A stretch of DNA of 11,140 nucleotides from Bryobacterales bacterium (GTDB lineage Bacteria > Acidobacteriota > Terriglobia > Bryobacterales > Bryobacteraceae). The stretch is taken from the NCBI GenBank assembly GCA_003154855.1, contig PMEV01000102.1, forward strand, positions 190-11,329, read 5' to 3'. Positions 6,239 to 11,140 of this stretch are shown here, piece by piece. The stretch's first letter is position 1. The number at the start of each line of letters is the position of its first letter. The notes beneath the pieces are model-generated. The model was not told the DNA's origin. It searched no databases and saw only the letters and a list, made by a program, of their open reading frames with translations. The position numbers and the translations under genes are program-made.

Positions 6239-7393
6239 ATGGCCGCCGGAGATGTAGTATTCCCGCGCGAGTGGCGCCGGTTGCGCAGCGTGTTTCGCGC
6301 GGTGTTCGCGCTGGCTTGCCTGTACGCCCAACTCTTCTCCGGCCGGCCGCAGCCCCTCGTCCTGAACGCGATCGCCGTCGTTTTTGCCGCCTACAGCCTG
6401 ACGGTGCTGGTGTGGAACAAACTCGACGACTTCCAGGTCTCGCTGGCCAGCCTGTTCGTCGAGACCGCCTTCTTTGTCGCTATTTCCGCTTATGGCGCCG
6501 ACCAGAGCGGCCGGTTCGGCTCCTTCTTCTTCCTCTACCTCATGGTCTCCGCCGCCATCCATCACGACTGGGGCGATGTCTGCACCGTGGTGGCCGCCTC
6601 GCTCGCCTTCTTCGCGTTCGTTCGCGCTCCGGAGTCCATCGCTCTCCGTTACGTGACCTTGATCGCCGGGCTGCTGGCCTGTACGCTCACTTACTACAAG
6701 AAGCAGTTGCAGGCGCACCTCGGCGAGAGCGCCCGCCGGGAGCAGGCCCTGCACGCCGAGGCCGACCATGTGCGCGACCTCGAGCGCCAGCGCATCGCCG
6801 GGGATTTTCACGACGGCCCGTTGCAGACCTTCATCAGCCTGCAAGTGCGCCTGGATATCCTGGGCACGCTTTTCAAGCGCGACCGCAACGCCGCCCTCGA
6901 GGACCTCAAGGAGCTGCAGGCGTTGAGCCGTTCCCAGGTCACCGAGATCCGTTCCTTCCTGCGCAGCATGCGGCCCGTCGAGGTTGACGACAGCGATCTG
7001 GTCACCTCGGTTCGCCGCATCGTCGAGTACTTTCAGAAGGACACCGGAGTCAGCACGCACTTCGTGAGCGCGCAGACCGAGGTCCGCGTGGCGCCCGAAA
7101 CCGGTCATGAATTGCTGCAGATCCTGCGCGAGGCGCTGAACAACGTGCATAAGCACTCGAAAGCCAGCCGCGCGGTGGTCTCGATCGAGCACGCCGGCAA
7201 GACCATCGAGATTTCGGTGGACGACGACGGCACCGGCTTCCCCTTCAGCGGCTCCTTCACCCTGGACGAGCTCGACCTGCTGCGCCTGGGGCCCCAGAGC
7301 ATCAAGCGCCGCGTGCGCAGTCTGGGCGGCGACCTCACCATCGAATCCCGCCCCGGTCACGGCGCCGGCACCAAGTTCCGCATTCCGGCGTAG
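6239..7393 (+). CDS. Membrane sensor histidine kinase, NarL/DesK-type (HisKA_3)
   Basis: This 384-aa sensor kinase would autophosphorylate on histidine and pass the phosphate to a response regulator. Residues about 17-155 hold some six hydrophobic segments (around 17-34, 40-58, 67-84, 94-108, 114-129 and 137-152) with no large periplasmic domain, so the signal is probably sensed in the membrane. A charged helix (about 155-185) leads to the dimerisation box LERQRIAGDFHDGPLQTF, with phospho-acceptor H191. The ATPase domain has the N-box LREALNNVHKHSKA (about 296-309), the G1 box DDDGTGF (328-334) and the C-terminal GGDLTIESRPGHGAGTKF. The usual GLxxM segment reads LGPQSIKRRV, a variant. A ribosome site GGGAGAG lies 5 nt before the ATG. 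No response regulator gene is in the window; the next gene downstream lies across an apparent insertion. Confidence 0.93.
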   Translation: MAAGDVVFPREWRRLRSVFRAVFALACLYAQLFSGRPQPLVLNAIAVVFAAYSLTVLVWNKLDDFQVSLASLFVETAFFVAISAYGADQSGRFGSFFFLYLMVSAAIHHDWGDVCTVVAASLAFFAFVRAPESIALRYVTLIAGLLACTLTYYKKQLQAHLGESARREQALHAEADHVRDLERQRIAGDFHDGPLQTFISLQVRLDILGTLFKRDRNAALEDLKELQALSRSQVTEIRSFLRSMRPVEVDDSDLVTSVRRIVEYFQKDTGVSTHFVSAQTEVRVAPETGHELLQILREALNNVHKHSKASRAVVSIEHAGKTIEISVDDDGTGFPFSGSFTLDELDLLRLGPQSIKRRVRSLGGDLTIESRPGHGAGTKFRIPA

Positions 7394-7403
7394 CGCCGGT
7401 GGG

Positions 7404-7421
7404 GCCTGAAATGTGCGTTGA
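7404..7421 (+). repeat. Left copy of the 18-bp inverted repeat
   Basis: GCCTGAAATGTGCGTTGA, 10 bp after the histidine kinase stop. Identity with the right copy ends abruptly on both sides. Confidence 0.85.
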
Positions 7422-7514
7422 GGAGAAAACAGCTGGCGCTTGCCTTGTGTCCAGTTCGGCCTCGCGAAGAAAGCGCGCCAATCGATCGAAGCTCACGCGG
7501 GAGCTAGCCCAAAA

Positions 7515-7988
7515 TCATGCCGTGGTCGGATTGTGGGCTATCCGGGCTCGTACGGCCGCGATCCTGATCCTCTCTGCCGTGAGCATCCTGCTCACCTCGA
7601 TCCGGAAACGCATTTTGACCGTTTTACTAGGGGTTCGAAGCCGTCCTGTGCATGGCGCCTGCTCTGAGCAAATCTCGCTGTGTGAGTAGTTGTCATCGAG
7701 CGGCGTGTGCTCCATGTAGAAGGTGTAGGCAGGCCCTTGTGGCTGCGCGATGGTCTCTGGAAGGTCCGACACCCTCAGTTCGATTACGCCCAAACCGTTG
7801 TACTCACCGGTCTCCGAGAACAGCGCGTCTTCTGGCTCGCTCAGCCTGCCGCGGTTTACGGAAGCCCGAGGAAAGTGGAGGACGCTCACGTCGAGGGTTC
7901 CTGCCACGAAGTCGTCGCTACCGTAACGAAGATACAGAGGCTCGTCCGGGCAGAACTCGGCCAAGATCGGACGGCCATGCCGATACAT
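7515..7988 (-). CDS. Hypothetical protein, third gene of the cassette operon
   Basis: A 157-aa predicted soluble protein of unknown function. The start at ATG 7988 lies 13 nt after the stop of the upstream gene; an in-frame GTG at 8021 would overlap that gene by 20 bp and is the alternative. Visible features are DEPLYLRYG (about 15-23), LHFPRASVNRGRLSEPEDAL (about 37-56), GLGVIELRVSDLPE (66-79), MEHTPLDDNYSHSEI (92-106) and a basic tail SKTVKMRFRIEVSRML. The EPED and DDNYSHSE stretches look like conserved motifs of small hypothetical proteins that I associate with TIGR04255 neighbourhoods, but this is memory, not a search. There is no signal peptide or membrane segment. The last 15-20 residues may be divergent or altered sequence near the cassette end. 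No enzymatic role can be assigned. Confidence 0.72.
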   Translation of the reverse strand: MYRHGRPILAEFCPDEPLYLRYGSDDFVAGTLDVSVLHFPRASVNRGRLSEPEDALFSETGEYNGLGVIELRVSDLPETIAQPQGPAYTFYMEHTPLDDNYSHSEICSEQAPCTGRLRTPSKTVKMRFRIEVSRMLTAERIRIAAVRARIAHNPTTA

Positions 7989-8001
7989 CCTCTCGGGTCT
8001 T

Positions 8002-8505
8002 TCAGTCGGCGAGATGTACACGGATGCTAGCGATGGCGGTCTTCAAGGCGTCCTCGGTGTCGCGCAGCTCCCACACTGCCGGTTCGCCGCGAGAAGAGTA
8101 TGTCGCGGCGACAACCTCCCCGGTGTTGTAAACCTCAATCTCCGCCCGGCGGTCTCCTGCTACGAAAGATATCGCAATGCCGCCTTCCGCTGAAGGCAGC
8201 ACGCGCGCCGGTGCGAGCCACGCACCTTCGAGTGTCGTCAGAACCCGCTGCGCCAAGTCGTGTGCGATAGCGTTGGGAGCTTCGGCCTGGTAAGTGTCCC
8301 AGCCATCCGCCAGAGTCGTTGTGTTCCGTAAGCGTTTCCAGGCATCGGAGAAGCGAACCTCGTTTGACCAGAAGGCGCTCTCTCTGAAATCGAAGCGCAC
8401 GCCCAAGGCGCTGGTCCGGGCGGTAATGGACTCGTCATGTCGCTCGAAGTCCTGATACAGGCCGAACGGAGGGCGCGACTCGGGATGAATGGCCAACTGT
8501 GGCAT
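8002..8505 (-). CDS. Hypothetical protein with GWDTYQAEAP motif, second gene of the cassette operon
   Basis: A 167-aa predicted soluble protein of unknown function. The ATG at 8505 is 3 nt after the stop of the TIGR04255-like gene. A strong GGGAGGAG ribosome site lies inside the end of that gene about 8 nt upstream, so the two are tightly coupled. The centre reads LRNTTTLADGWDTYQAEAPN (59-78), then LPSAEGGIAISF (103-114), a short beta-rich stretch RRAEIEVYNTGEVVAATYS, and a C-terminal helix LKTAIASIRVHL. The W-D-x-Y-x-A-x-x-P and P-S-x-x-G-G-I-A pattern recurs in small hypothetical proteins of accessory regions, to my recollection. The N-terminal 50 residues are not recognised. There is no signal peptide or membrane segment. 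Expression with both neighbours as a unit is likely from the spacing. Confidence 0.8.
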   Translation of the reverse strand: MPQLAIHPESRPPFGLYQDFERHDESITARTSALGVRFDFRESAFWSNEVRFSDAWKRLRNTTTLADGWDTYQAEAPNAIAHDLAQRVLTTLEGAWLAPARVLPSAEGGIAISFVAGDRRAEIEVYNTGEVVAATYSSRGEPAVWELRDTEDALKTAIASIRVHLAD

Positions 8506-8508
8506 GCG

Positions 8509-9249
8509 TTAGTACTCCTCCCTCTTCCCGAACAGGGCGCGTGTCTTATCCGTGATGCAACCTTCGAAGAATTCGTTCTTTCGGTTGCGAAGTGTTTCCA
8601 GCAAAAGCCAGATATCGTCGTCAGGCTTCAAGTGCAGATCGGCCTTGAAGACGTCCAGGTCTAGGACTATGGAATTTGTGTCGGGTTGCCGCGAGGATAG
8701 CGCCGCCTGATTGAGAATCAGCATGCCTCCAAAGTCCGCTTGCGGAAACTGAAGCTGCATAAAGAAGCCGCTGAGCTCTTGAGGCAGCTTCGGCGACACC
8801 TCCGGAGATGTCAAGAAGTACTCCTTGTTATCGATAATGGGCAGGGGAATGTCGATCTGGTTAACGTAGCGAACGGCTACGCGCGTGACCTCCAGGGGTC
8901 TCGCTGCCTCGCGGTAAAGTCCCCAGAGGCGCTTTGCCTCCGTATTGAGTTCGAGCCAGTTCCCGTACGGCCTCAGACGGCTGAACGTGAAGCCGTCCAG
9001 CCTAGCCTGGAAGATCTGCTTGCCGTCCACGCTCGAGAACGAAAAACCCATCTCCGTCCTCTTTGCGGTAGGAGGCGCCTCTAAGCCGATCTGGCCCTCG
9101 ACTTCGATTCGCTTCTTCTTCTCCGGGTACCATTCCGTGACCTGTCCGTGGAGGGCTTCCAACGTGCTCAACGTCACGTCGTCCGGTAGGGCGGCGCGAA
9201 TGTCGATCAGCGCCTCTGTGATGGGTGCCTTCTCGTACTGAAATGCCAT
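8509..9249 (-). CDS. TIGR04255 family-like protein, first gene of the cassette operon
   Basis: A 246-aa soluble protein resembling the sporadically distributed TIGR04255 family, whose function is not established to my knowledge. Supporting stretches are KAPITEALIDIRAAL at the N-terminus (about 7-21), FSRLRPYGNWLEL (89-101), RLWGLYREAARPLEVTRVAV and VAVRYVNQIDIPLP (124-137), LDLDVF (196-201), and the C-terminal LRNRKNEFFEGCITDKTRAL (220-239). Length fits the family as I remember it. The ATG at 9249 has GGAAG at 9261-9265, 11 nt upstream on the minus strand. It leads a compact minus-strand operon with the two small hypothetical genes. Gene order, spacing and base composition suggest a horizontally acquired module. 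Family assignment is moderately confident; function is unknown. Confidence 0.82.
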   Translation of the reverse strand: MAFQYEKAPITEALIDIRAALPDDVTLSTLEALHGQVTEWYPEKKKRIEVEGQIGLEAPPTAKRTEMGFSFSSVDGKQIFQARLDGFTFSRLRPYGNWLELNTEAKRLWGLYREAARPLEVTRVAVRYVNQIDIPLPIIDNKEYFLTSPEVSPKLPQELSGFFMQLQFPQADFGGMLILNQAALSSRQPDTNSIVLDLDVFKADLHLKPDDDIWLLLETLRNRKNEFFEGCITDKTRALFGKREEY

Positions 9250-9284
9250 ATCGTCAGGCTCTTCCGAGTACGTGTCTCATCGCA

Positions 9285-9290
9285 ATTGTA
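9285..9290 (-). promoter_or_regulatory. Possible -10 element for the cassette operon
   Basis: On the minus strand TACAAT lies 35 nt upstream of the ATG at 9249, in an AT-richer patch. No convincing -35 box is found at the standard distance, so this is only a candidate. Confidence 0.3.
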
Positions 9291-9362
9291 GAACACATCA
9301 CCCAATCAGAGTCTAGCAAAAATGTTCTGGCAGCGTATTGGGGTCGTCTTGGCGTCCCGCTT

Positions 9363-9413
9363 GCCCACCCCCGAAGGTGTGGGCCCGTCTCCCGCGGCCT
9401 GCGCCCCCCACAC
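9363..9413. repeat. Overlapping, mutually exclusive inverted repeats between the cassette operon and bshA
   Basis: GCCCAC...GTGGGC (9363-9384) makes a 9-position stem with one mismatch around a 4-nt loop. Read on the minus strand the loop is C(UUCG)G. The inner arm GTGTGGG (9377-9383) can instead pair perfectly with CCCACAC (9407-9413). Only one of the two stems can form at a time. No T-run follows either. The rest of 9250-9480 holds no recognisable gene. Confidence 0.5.
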
Positions 9414-9425
9414 GACTAAGGCGCT

Positions 9426-9443
9426 TCAACGCACATTTCAGGC
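9426..9443 (-). repeat. Right copy of the 18-bp inverted repeat
   Basis: TCAACGCACATTTCAGGC, the exact reverse complement of 7404-7421, about 38 bp before the bshA start. Its last two bases overlap a small palindrome at 9442-9456. Confidence 0.85.
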
Positions 9444-9456
9444 ACTACAGTAGTGC
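9442..9456. promoter_or_regulatory. Dyad-symmetric candidate operator upstream of bshA
   Basis: GCACTAC-A-GTAGTGC: perfect 7-bp arms around one central base, ending 24 bp before the bshA start. Perfect odd-centred dyads of this size are typical of repressor or activator sites. An RNA hairpin is impossible with a 1-nt loop unless the innermost pairs open. The binding protein is unknown. Confidence 0.4.
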
Positions 9457-9480
9457 TGGCCCCGGTCCTTTGCTACCCTT

Positions 9481-10629
9481 GTGTACGTGAGAATCGGCAT
9501 CACCTGTTACCCCACTTACGGCGGCAGCGGCATCGTGGCCACCGAACTCGGGCTGGAGCTGGCCAACCGCGGACACGAAGTCCATTTCATCTCCTACGCC
9601 AACCCCATCCGGCTGGACCCCGGCACCCCGCGCATCCGTTACCACGAGGTGGAAGTCTCCAACTATCCGCTGTTCCAGCACCCGCCCTACTCGCTGGCGC
9701 TGGCCTCCCGGATGGCGGAGGTGGCGCTGTGCTATTCGCTGGACGTGCTGCACGTCCACTACGCCATTCCGCACTCGGTTTCCGCCCTGCTGGCCCGCCA
9801 GATGCTGGCCCGGCACGGCCGCCGGCTGCCCTTCATCACCACCCTGCACGGCACCGACATCACGCTGGTGGGCGCCGACCGATCCTATTTCCCCATCACC
9901 AAGTTCTCGATCGAGGAGTCCGACGGCGTCACCGCCATCAGCGACTATCTGCGCGCCGCCACCGCGGAGGTCTTTGGCGCCACCGGAGAAATCCGCGTCA
10001 TCAAGAACTTCGTGAATTGCGACATATACCAGCCCGACCCGGAGCGACGCCACGCCTCGACCTTGACGCCCCAGGGCGAGAAGGTGCTGATGCACCTCTC
10101 GAACTTCCGGCCCGTCAAGCGCGTCTTCGACTGCCTGCGCATCCTGCAAGGGGTGCGGCGCGAGGTCCCGGCGCACCTGCTGATGGTGGGCGACGGCCCC
10201 GACCGCGCTCCCGCCGAGAACCTGGCCCGCGAACTGGGCATCGAGGAGCACGTCACCTTCCTGGGCAAGCAGGGCCACGTCGAGCGCCTCATCCCGCTGG
10301 CGCACGTCCTGTTGCAGCCCAGCGAGCTGGAGTCTTTCGGCCTGGCGGCGCTGGAGGCCATGGCCTGCGGCGTCCCGCCCGTCGGCACCCGCGTGGGCGG
10401 GGTCCCCGAGCTGATCACCGACGGCGTGGACGGGTTCCTCGAGGCACCCGGCGACGTGGCCGCCCATACCGCCCGGGTGGTCTCGCTGCTCACCGATGAC
10501 GCCCTGCGCGCCCGCATGTCCGGCGCCGCCCGCCACACCGCCGAGACCCGCTTCTGTACCGGGCTGATTATCCCGCAGTACGAGAGCTATTACGAAGAGG
10601 TCTGCGGCCGCTGGACCGCCGCCGTCTAG
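9481..10629 (+). CDS. bshA: N-acetyl-alpha-D-glucosaminyl L-malate synthase (bacillithiol biosynthesis, GT4)
   Basis: BshA joins GlcNAc from UDP-GlcNAc to L-malate, the first step of bacillithiol synthesis in the cytoplasm. The protein is 382 aa (B. subtilis about 377) and follows the Bacillus sequence closely: IGITCYPTYGGSGIVATELG, HEVHFISYANPIRLDP, HEVEVSNYPLFQHPPYSLAL, ITTLHGTDITLVG, VIKNFVNCDIY, LSNFRPVKRVFD and LLMVGDGPDRAPAE. The donor-site EX7E motif is E284 and E292 in ESFGLAALEAMACGVPPVGT. The start is GTG 9481 or, two codons on, GTG 9487 (MRIGITCY, closer to family N-termini). Neither has a visible ribosome site, so a leaderless or weakly translated message is possible. BshB and BshC are not in the window. 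It converges on a comM-like gene across 37 bp. Confidence 0.95.
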   Translation: MYVRIGITCYPTYGGSGIVATELGLELANRGHEVHFISYANPIRLDPGTPRIRYHEVEVSNYPLFQHPPYSLALASRMAEVALCYSLDVLHVHYAIPHSVSALLARQMLARHGRRLPFITTLHGTDITLVGADRSYFPITKFSIEESDGVTAISDYLRAATAEVFGATGEIRVIKNFVNCDIYQPDPERRHASTLTPQGEKVLMHLSNFRPVKRVFDCLRILQGVRREVPAHLLMVGDGPDRAPAENLARELGIEEHVTFLGKQGHVERLIPLAHVLLQPSELESFGLAALEAMACGVPPVGTRVGGVPELITDGVDGFLEAPGDVAAHTARVVSLLTDDALRARMSGAARHTAETRFCTGLIIPQYESYYEEVCGRWTAAV

Positions 10630-10637
10630 CGTGGCGC

Positions 10638-10650
10638 CGCGGAGTCCGCG
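10638..10650. terminator. Weak GC hairpin in the convergent bshA/comM gap
   Basis: CGCGG (10638-10642), AGT, CCGCG (10646-10650) lies between the two convergent stop codons. It has a 5-bp stem and no T-run, so it is only a candidate bidirectional transcript end. Confidence 0.25.
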
Positions 10651-10666
10651 CCCGCACCCGCTCGCC

Positions 10667-11140
10667 TCAGCTCCAGTAATTGCGGTCCAAACTCCGATAC
10701 TGCACCGCCTCGGCCAAGTGCTTCGTGAATACCGCGTCCGACTCGTCGAGGTCGGCGATGGTTCGGGCCACTTTCAGAATGCGGTCGTGCGCCCGGGCCG
10801 AAAGCGCGAGGCGCCGCATGGCCATCTCGAGGGTGCGCTCGCCGGAGTCGTCCAGCCGGCACAGCTTGCGCAGCAGCTTGGTGGGTAGCTGCGAATTGCA
10901 GTGGCCCCTCCGCTGCTGGATGTCGCGGGCGCCTCCGATGCGGGCGCGCATCTCGGCCGAGCTGACTCCCTGCTCCTCGGCGCGCATCTCCTTGTAAGGG
11001 ACGGCGGGCACCTCGACGTGCAAGTCGATGCGGTCGAGCAGCGGCCCGCTGATCTTGCCCAGGTAACGCTGTATGATGGCCGGCGTGCACCGGCACTCCC
11101 GCGTGGTGTCCCCGTAAAAGCCGCACGGACAGGGATTCAT
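10667..11140 (-). CDS. comM: ComM/YifB family Mg-chelatase-like AAA+ protein, C-terminal part (runs off right edge)
   Basis: The last 157 residues of a ComM/YifB-type ATPase. The segment opens with NPCPCGFYGD followed by ECRCTPAIIQRY, the family's cysteine motif. Next comes KISGPLLDRIDLHVEVP, the AAA+ segment with the conserved LDRID, and then the C-terminal Mg-chelatase-like helical domain (LPTKLLRKLCRLD, RRLALSARAHDRILKVARTIADLDESDAV, HLAEAVQYRSLDR). The Walker motifs and the N-terminal Lon-like domain lie beyond the edge, and the first Met in the window is probably internal. ComM is known in Vibrio as a helicase assisting branch migration during natural transformation; in this organism the role is inferred. 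The stop is TGA at 10667-10669, after NYWS. Confidence 0.93.
   Translation of the reverse strand: MNPCPCGFYGDTTRECRCTPAIIQRYLGKISGPLLDRIDLHVEVPAVPYKEMRAEEQGVSSAEMRARIGGARDIQQRRGHCNSQLPTKLLRKLCRLDDSGERTLEMAMRRLALSARAHDRILKVARTIADLDESDAVFTKHLAEAVQYRSLDRNYWS

Larger units (their letters stand above)
7404..9443. mobile_element. Putative inserted cassette bounded by an 18-bp perfect inverted repeat
   Basis: The segment begins with GCCTGAAATGTGCGTTGA (7404-7421) and ends with its exact reverse complement (9426-9443). Inside are three minus-strand accessory genes that run against the flanking plus-strand genes. Base composition is lower than the flanks in places: the 60-bp line from 8581 is 50% GC and that from 8341 is 57%, against 75% for the line from 10321 in bshA. 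No transposase, integrase or target-site duplication is seen (flanks GGTGGG and ACTACA). It may be a non-autonomous element or a relic. Alternatively the repeat may be a dispersed motif that happens to flank the operon. Confidence 0.5.

Noticed and set aside
5639..7360. Long open frame on the minus strand (573 codons) opposite the methyltransferase and kinase genes
   Set aside because: Its protein is low-complexity, Gly/Glu/Gln/His-rich and unrecognisable, while the plus strand carries two clear motif-bearing genes. It is an antisense shadow of GC-rich codons.
7399..7689. Plus-strand open frames of 96 and 75 codons at the left end of the cassette
   Set aside because: No recognisable motif, and they overlap the 3' end of the third cassette gene, which has better coding character. 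Not supported as genes.
7404..9443. Insertion sequence with its own transposase
   Set aside because: The repeats suggest mobility, but no DDE or serine/tyrosine recombinase motif and no target-site duplication is present, so it is not called an IS.
9445..10536. Long open frames opposite and within bshA (minus 363 codons; plus 348 codons at 9453-10499)
   Set aside because: Both are compositional shadows; bshA has full-length family motifs in its own frame.
1..11140. CRISPR array, tRNA or rRNA genes
   Set aside because: No regularly spaced direct repeats and no tRNA- or rRNA-like sequence were seen on either strand.

Overview
This is a GC-rich bacterial chromosome segment made mostly of housekeeping genes. 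It carries a bacillithiol-biosynthesis glycosyltransferase (BshA) very like the Bacillus protein. That, with the high GC content, the ECF sigma/soluble anti-sigma pair and the exported methyltransferase, suggests an Acidobacteriota genome of the Solibacter/Bryobacter type. This placement is an inference from protein style, not a database result.

Layout. 1-560 (minus) is the 5' part of thrS, running off the left edge. A 140-bp divergent gap (561-700) with two tandem UUCG hairpins separates it from a plus-strand block: an ECF sigma factor (701-1324), a small zinc anti-sigma factor starting at an overlapping TTG (1311-1556), glycogen synthase glgA (1613-3031) and thioredoxin trxA (3083-3415). 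ilvD (3423-5087, minus) converges on trxA with a 7-bp gap. Divergent from ilvD is a second plus-strand block: a secreted CAP/SCP-domain protein (5112-5609), a signal-peptide-bearing SAM methyltransferase (5645-6187) and a six-helix membrane histidine kinase with no visible partner regulator (6239-7393). bshA (9481-10629, plus) follows after an apparent insertion. The 3' part of a comM/yifB-type AAA+ gene (10667-11140, minus) closes the window.

The unusual part is 7404-9443. It is bounded by a perfect 18-bp inverted repeat (7404-7421 and 9426-9443) and contains a tight three-gene minus-strand operon of lower, patchier GC than its surroundings. The genes encode a protein resembling the sporadically distributed TIGR04255 family (8509-9249), a 167-aa protein with a GWDTYQAEAP motif (8002-8505), and a 157-aa protein with EPED and HTPLDDNYSHSE motifs (7515-7988). 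No transposase or integrase is visible. This looks like an accessory cassette of unknown function set between the kinase and bshA.

A second theme is thiol redox. The anti-sigma factor has the Cys/His spacing of the redox-sensing RsrA type, trxA lies in the same gene run, and bshA makes a low-molecular-weight thiol precursor. This recalls the actinobacterial SigR-RsrA circuit that controls thioredoxin and mycothiol genes. The link is inferred: no shared promoter motif was recognised by eye.
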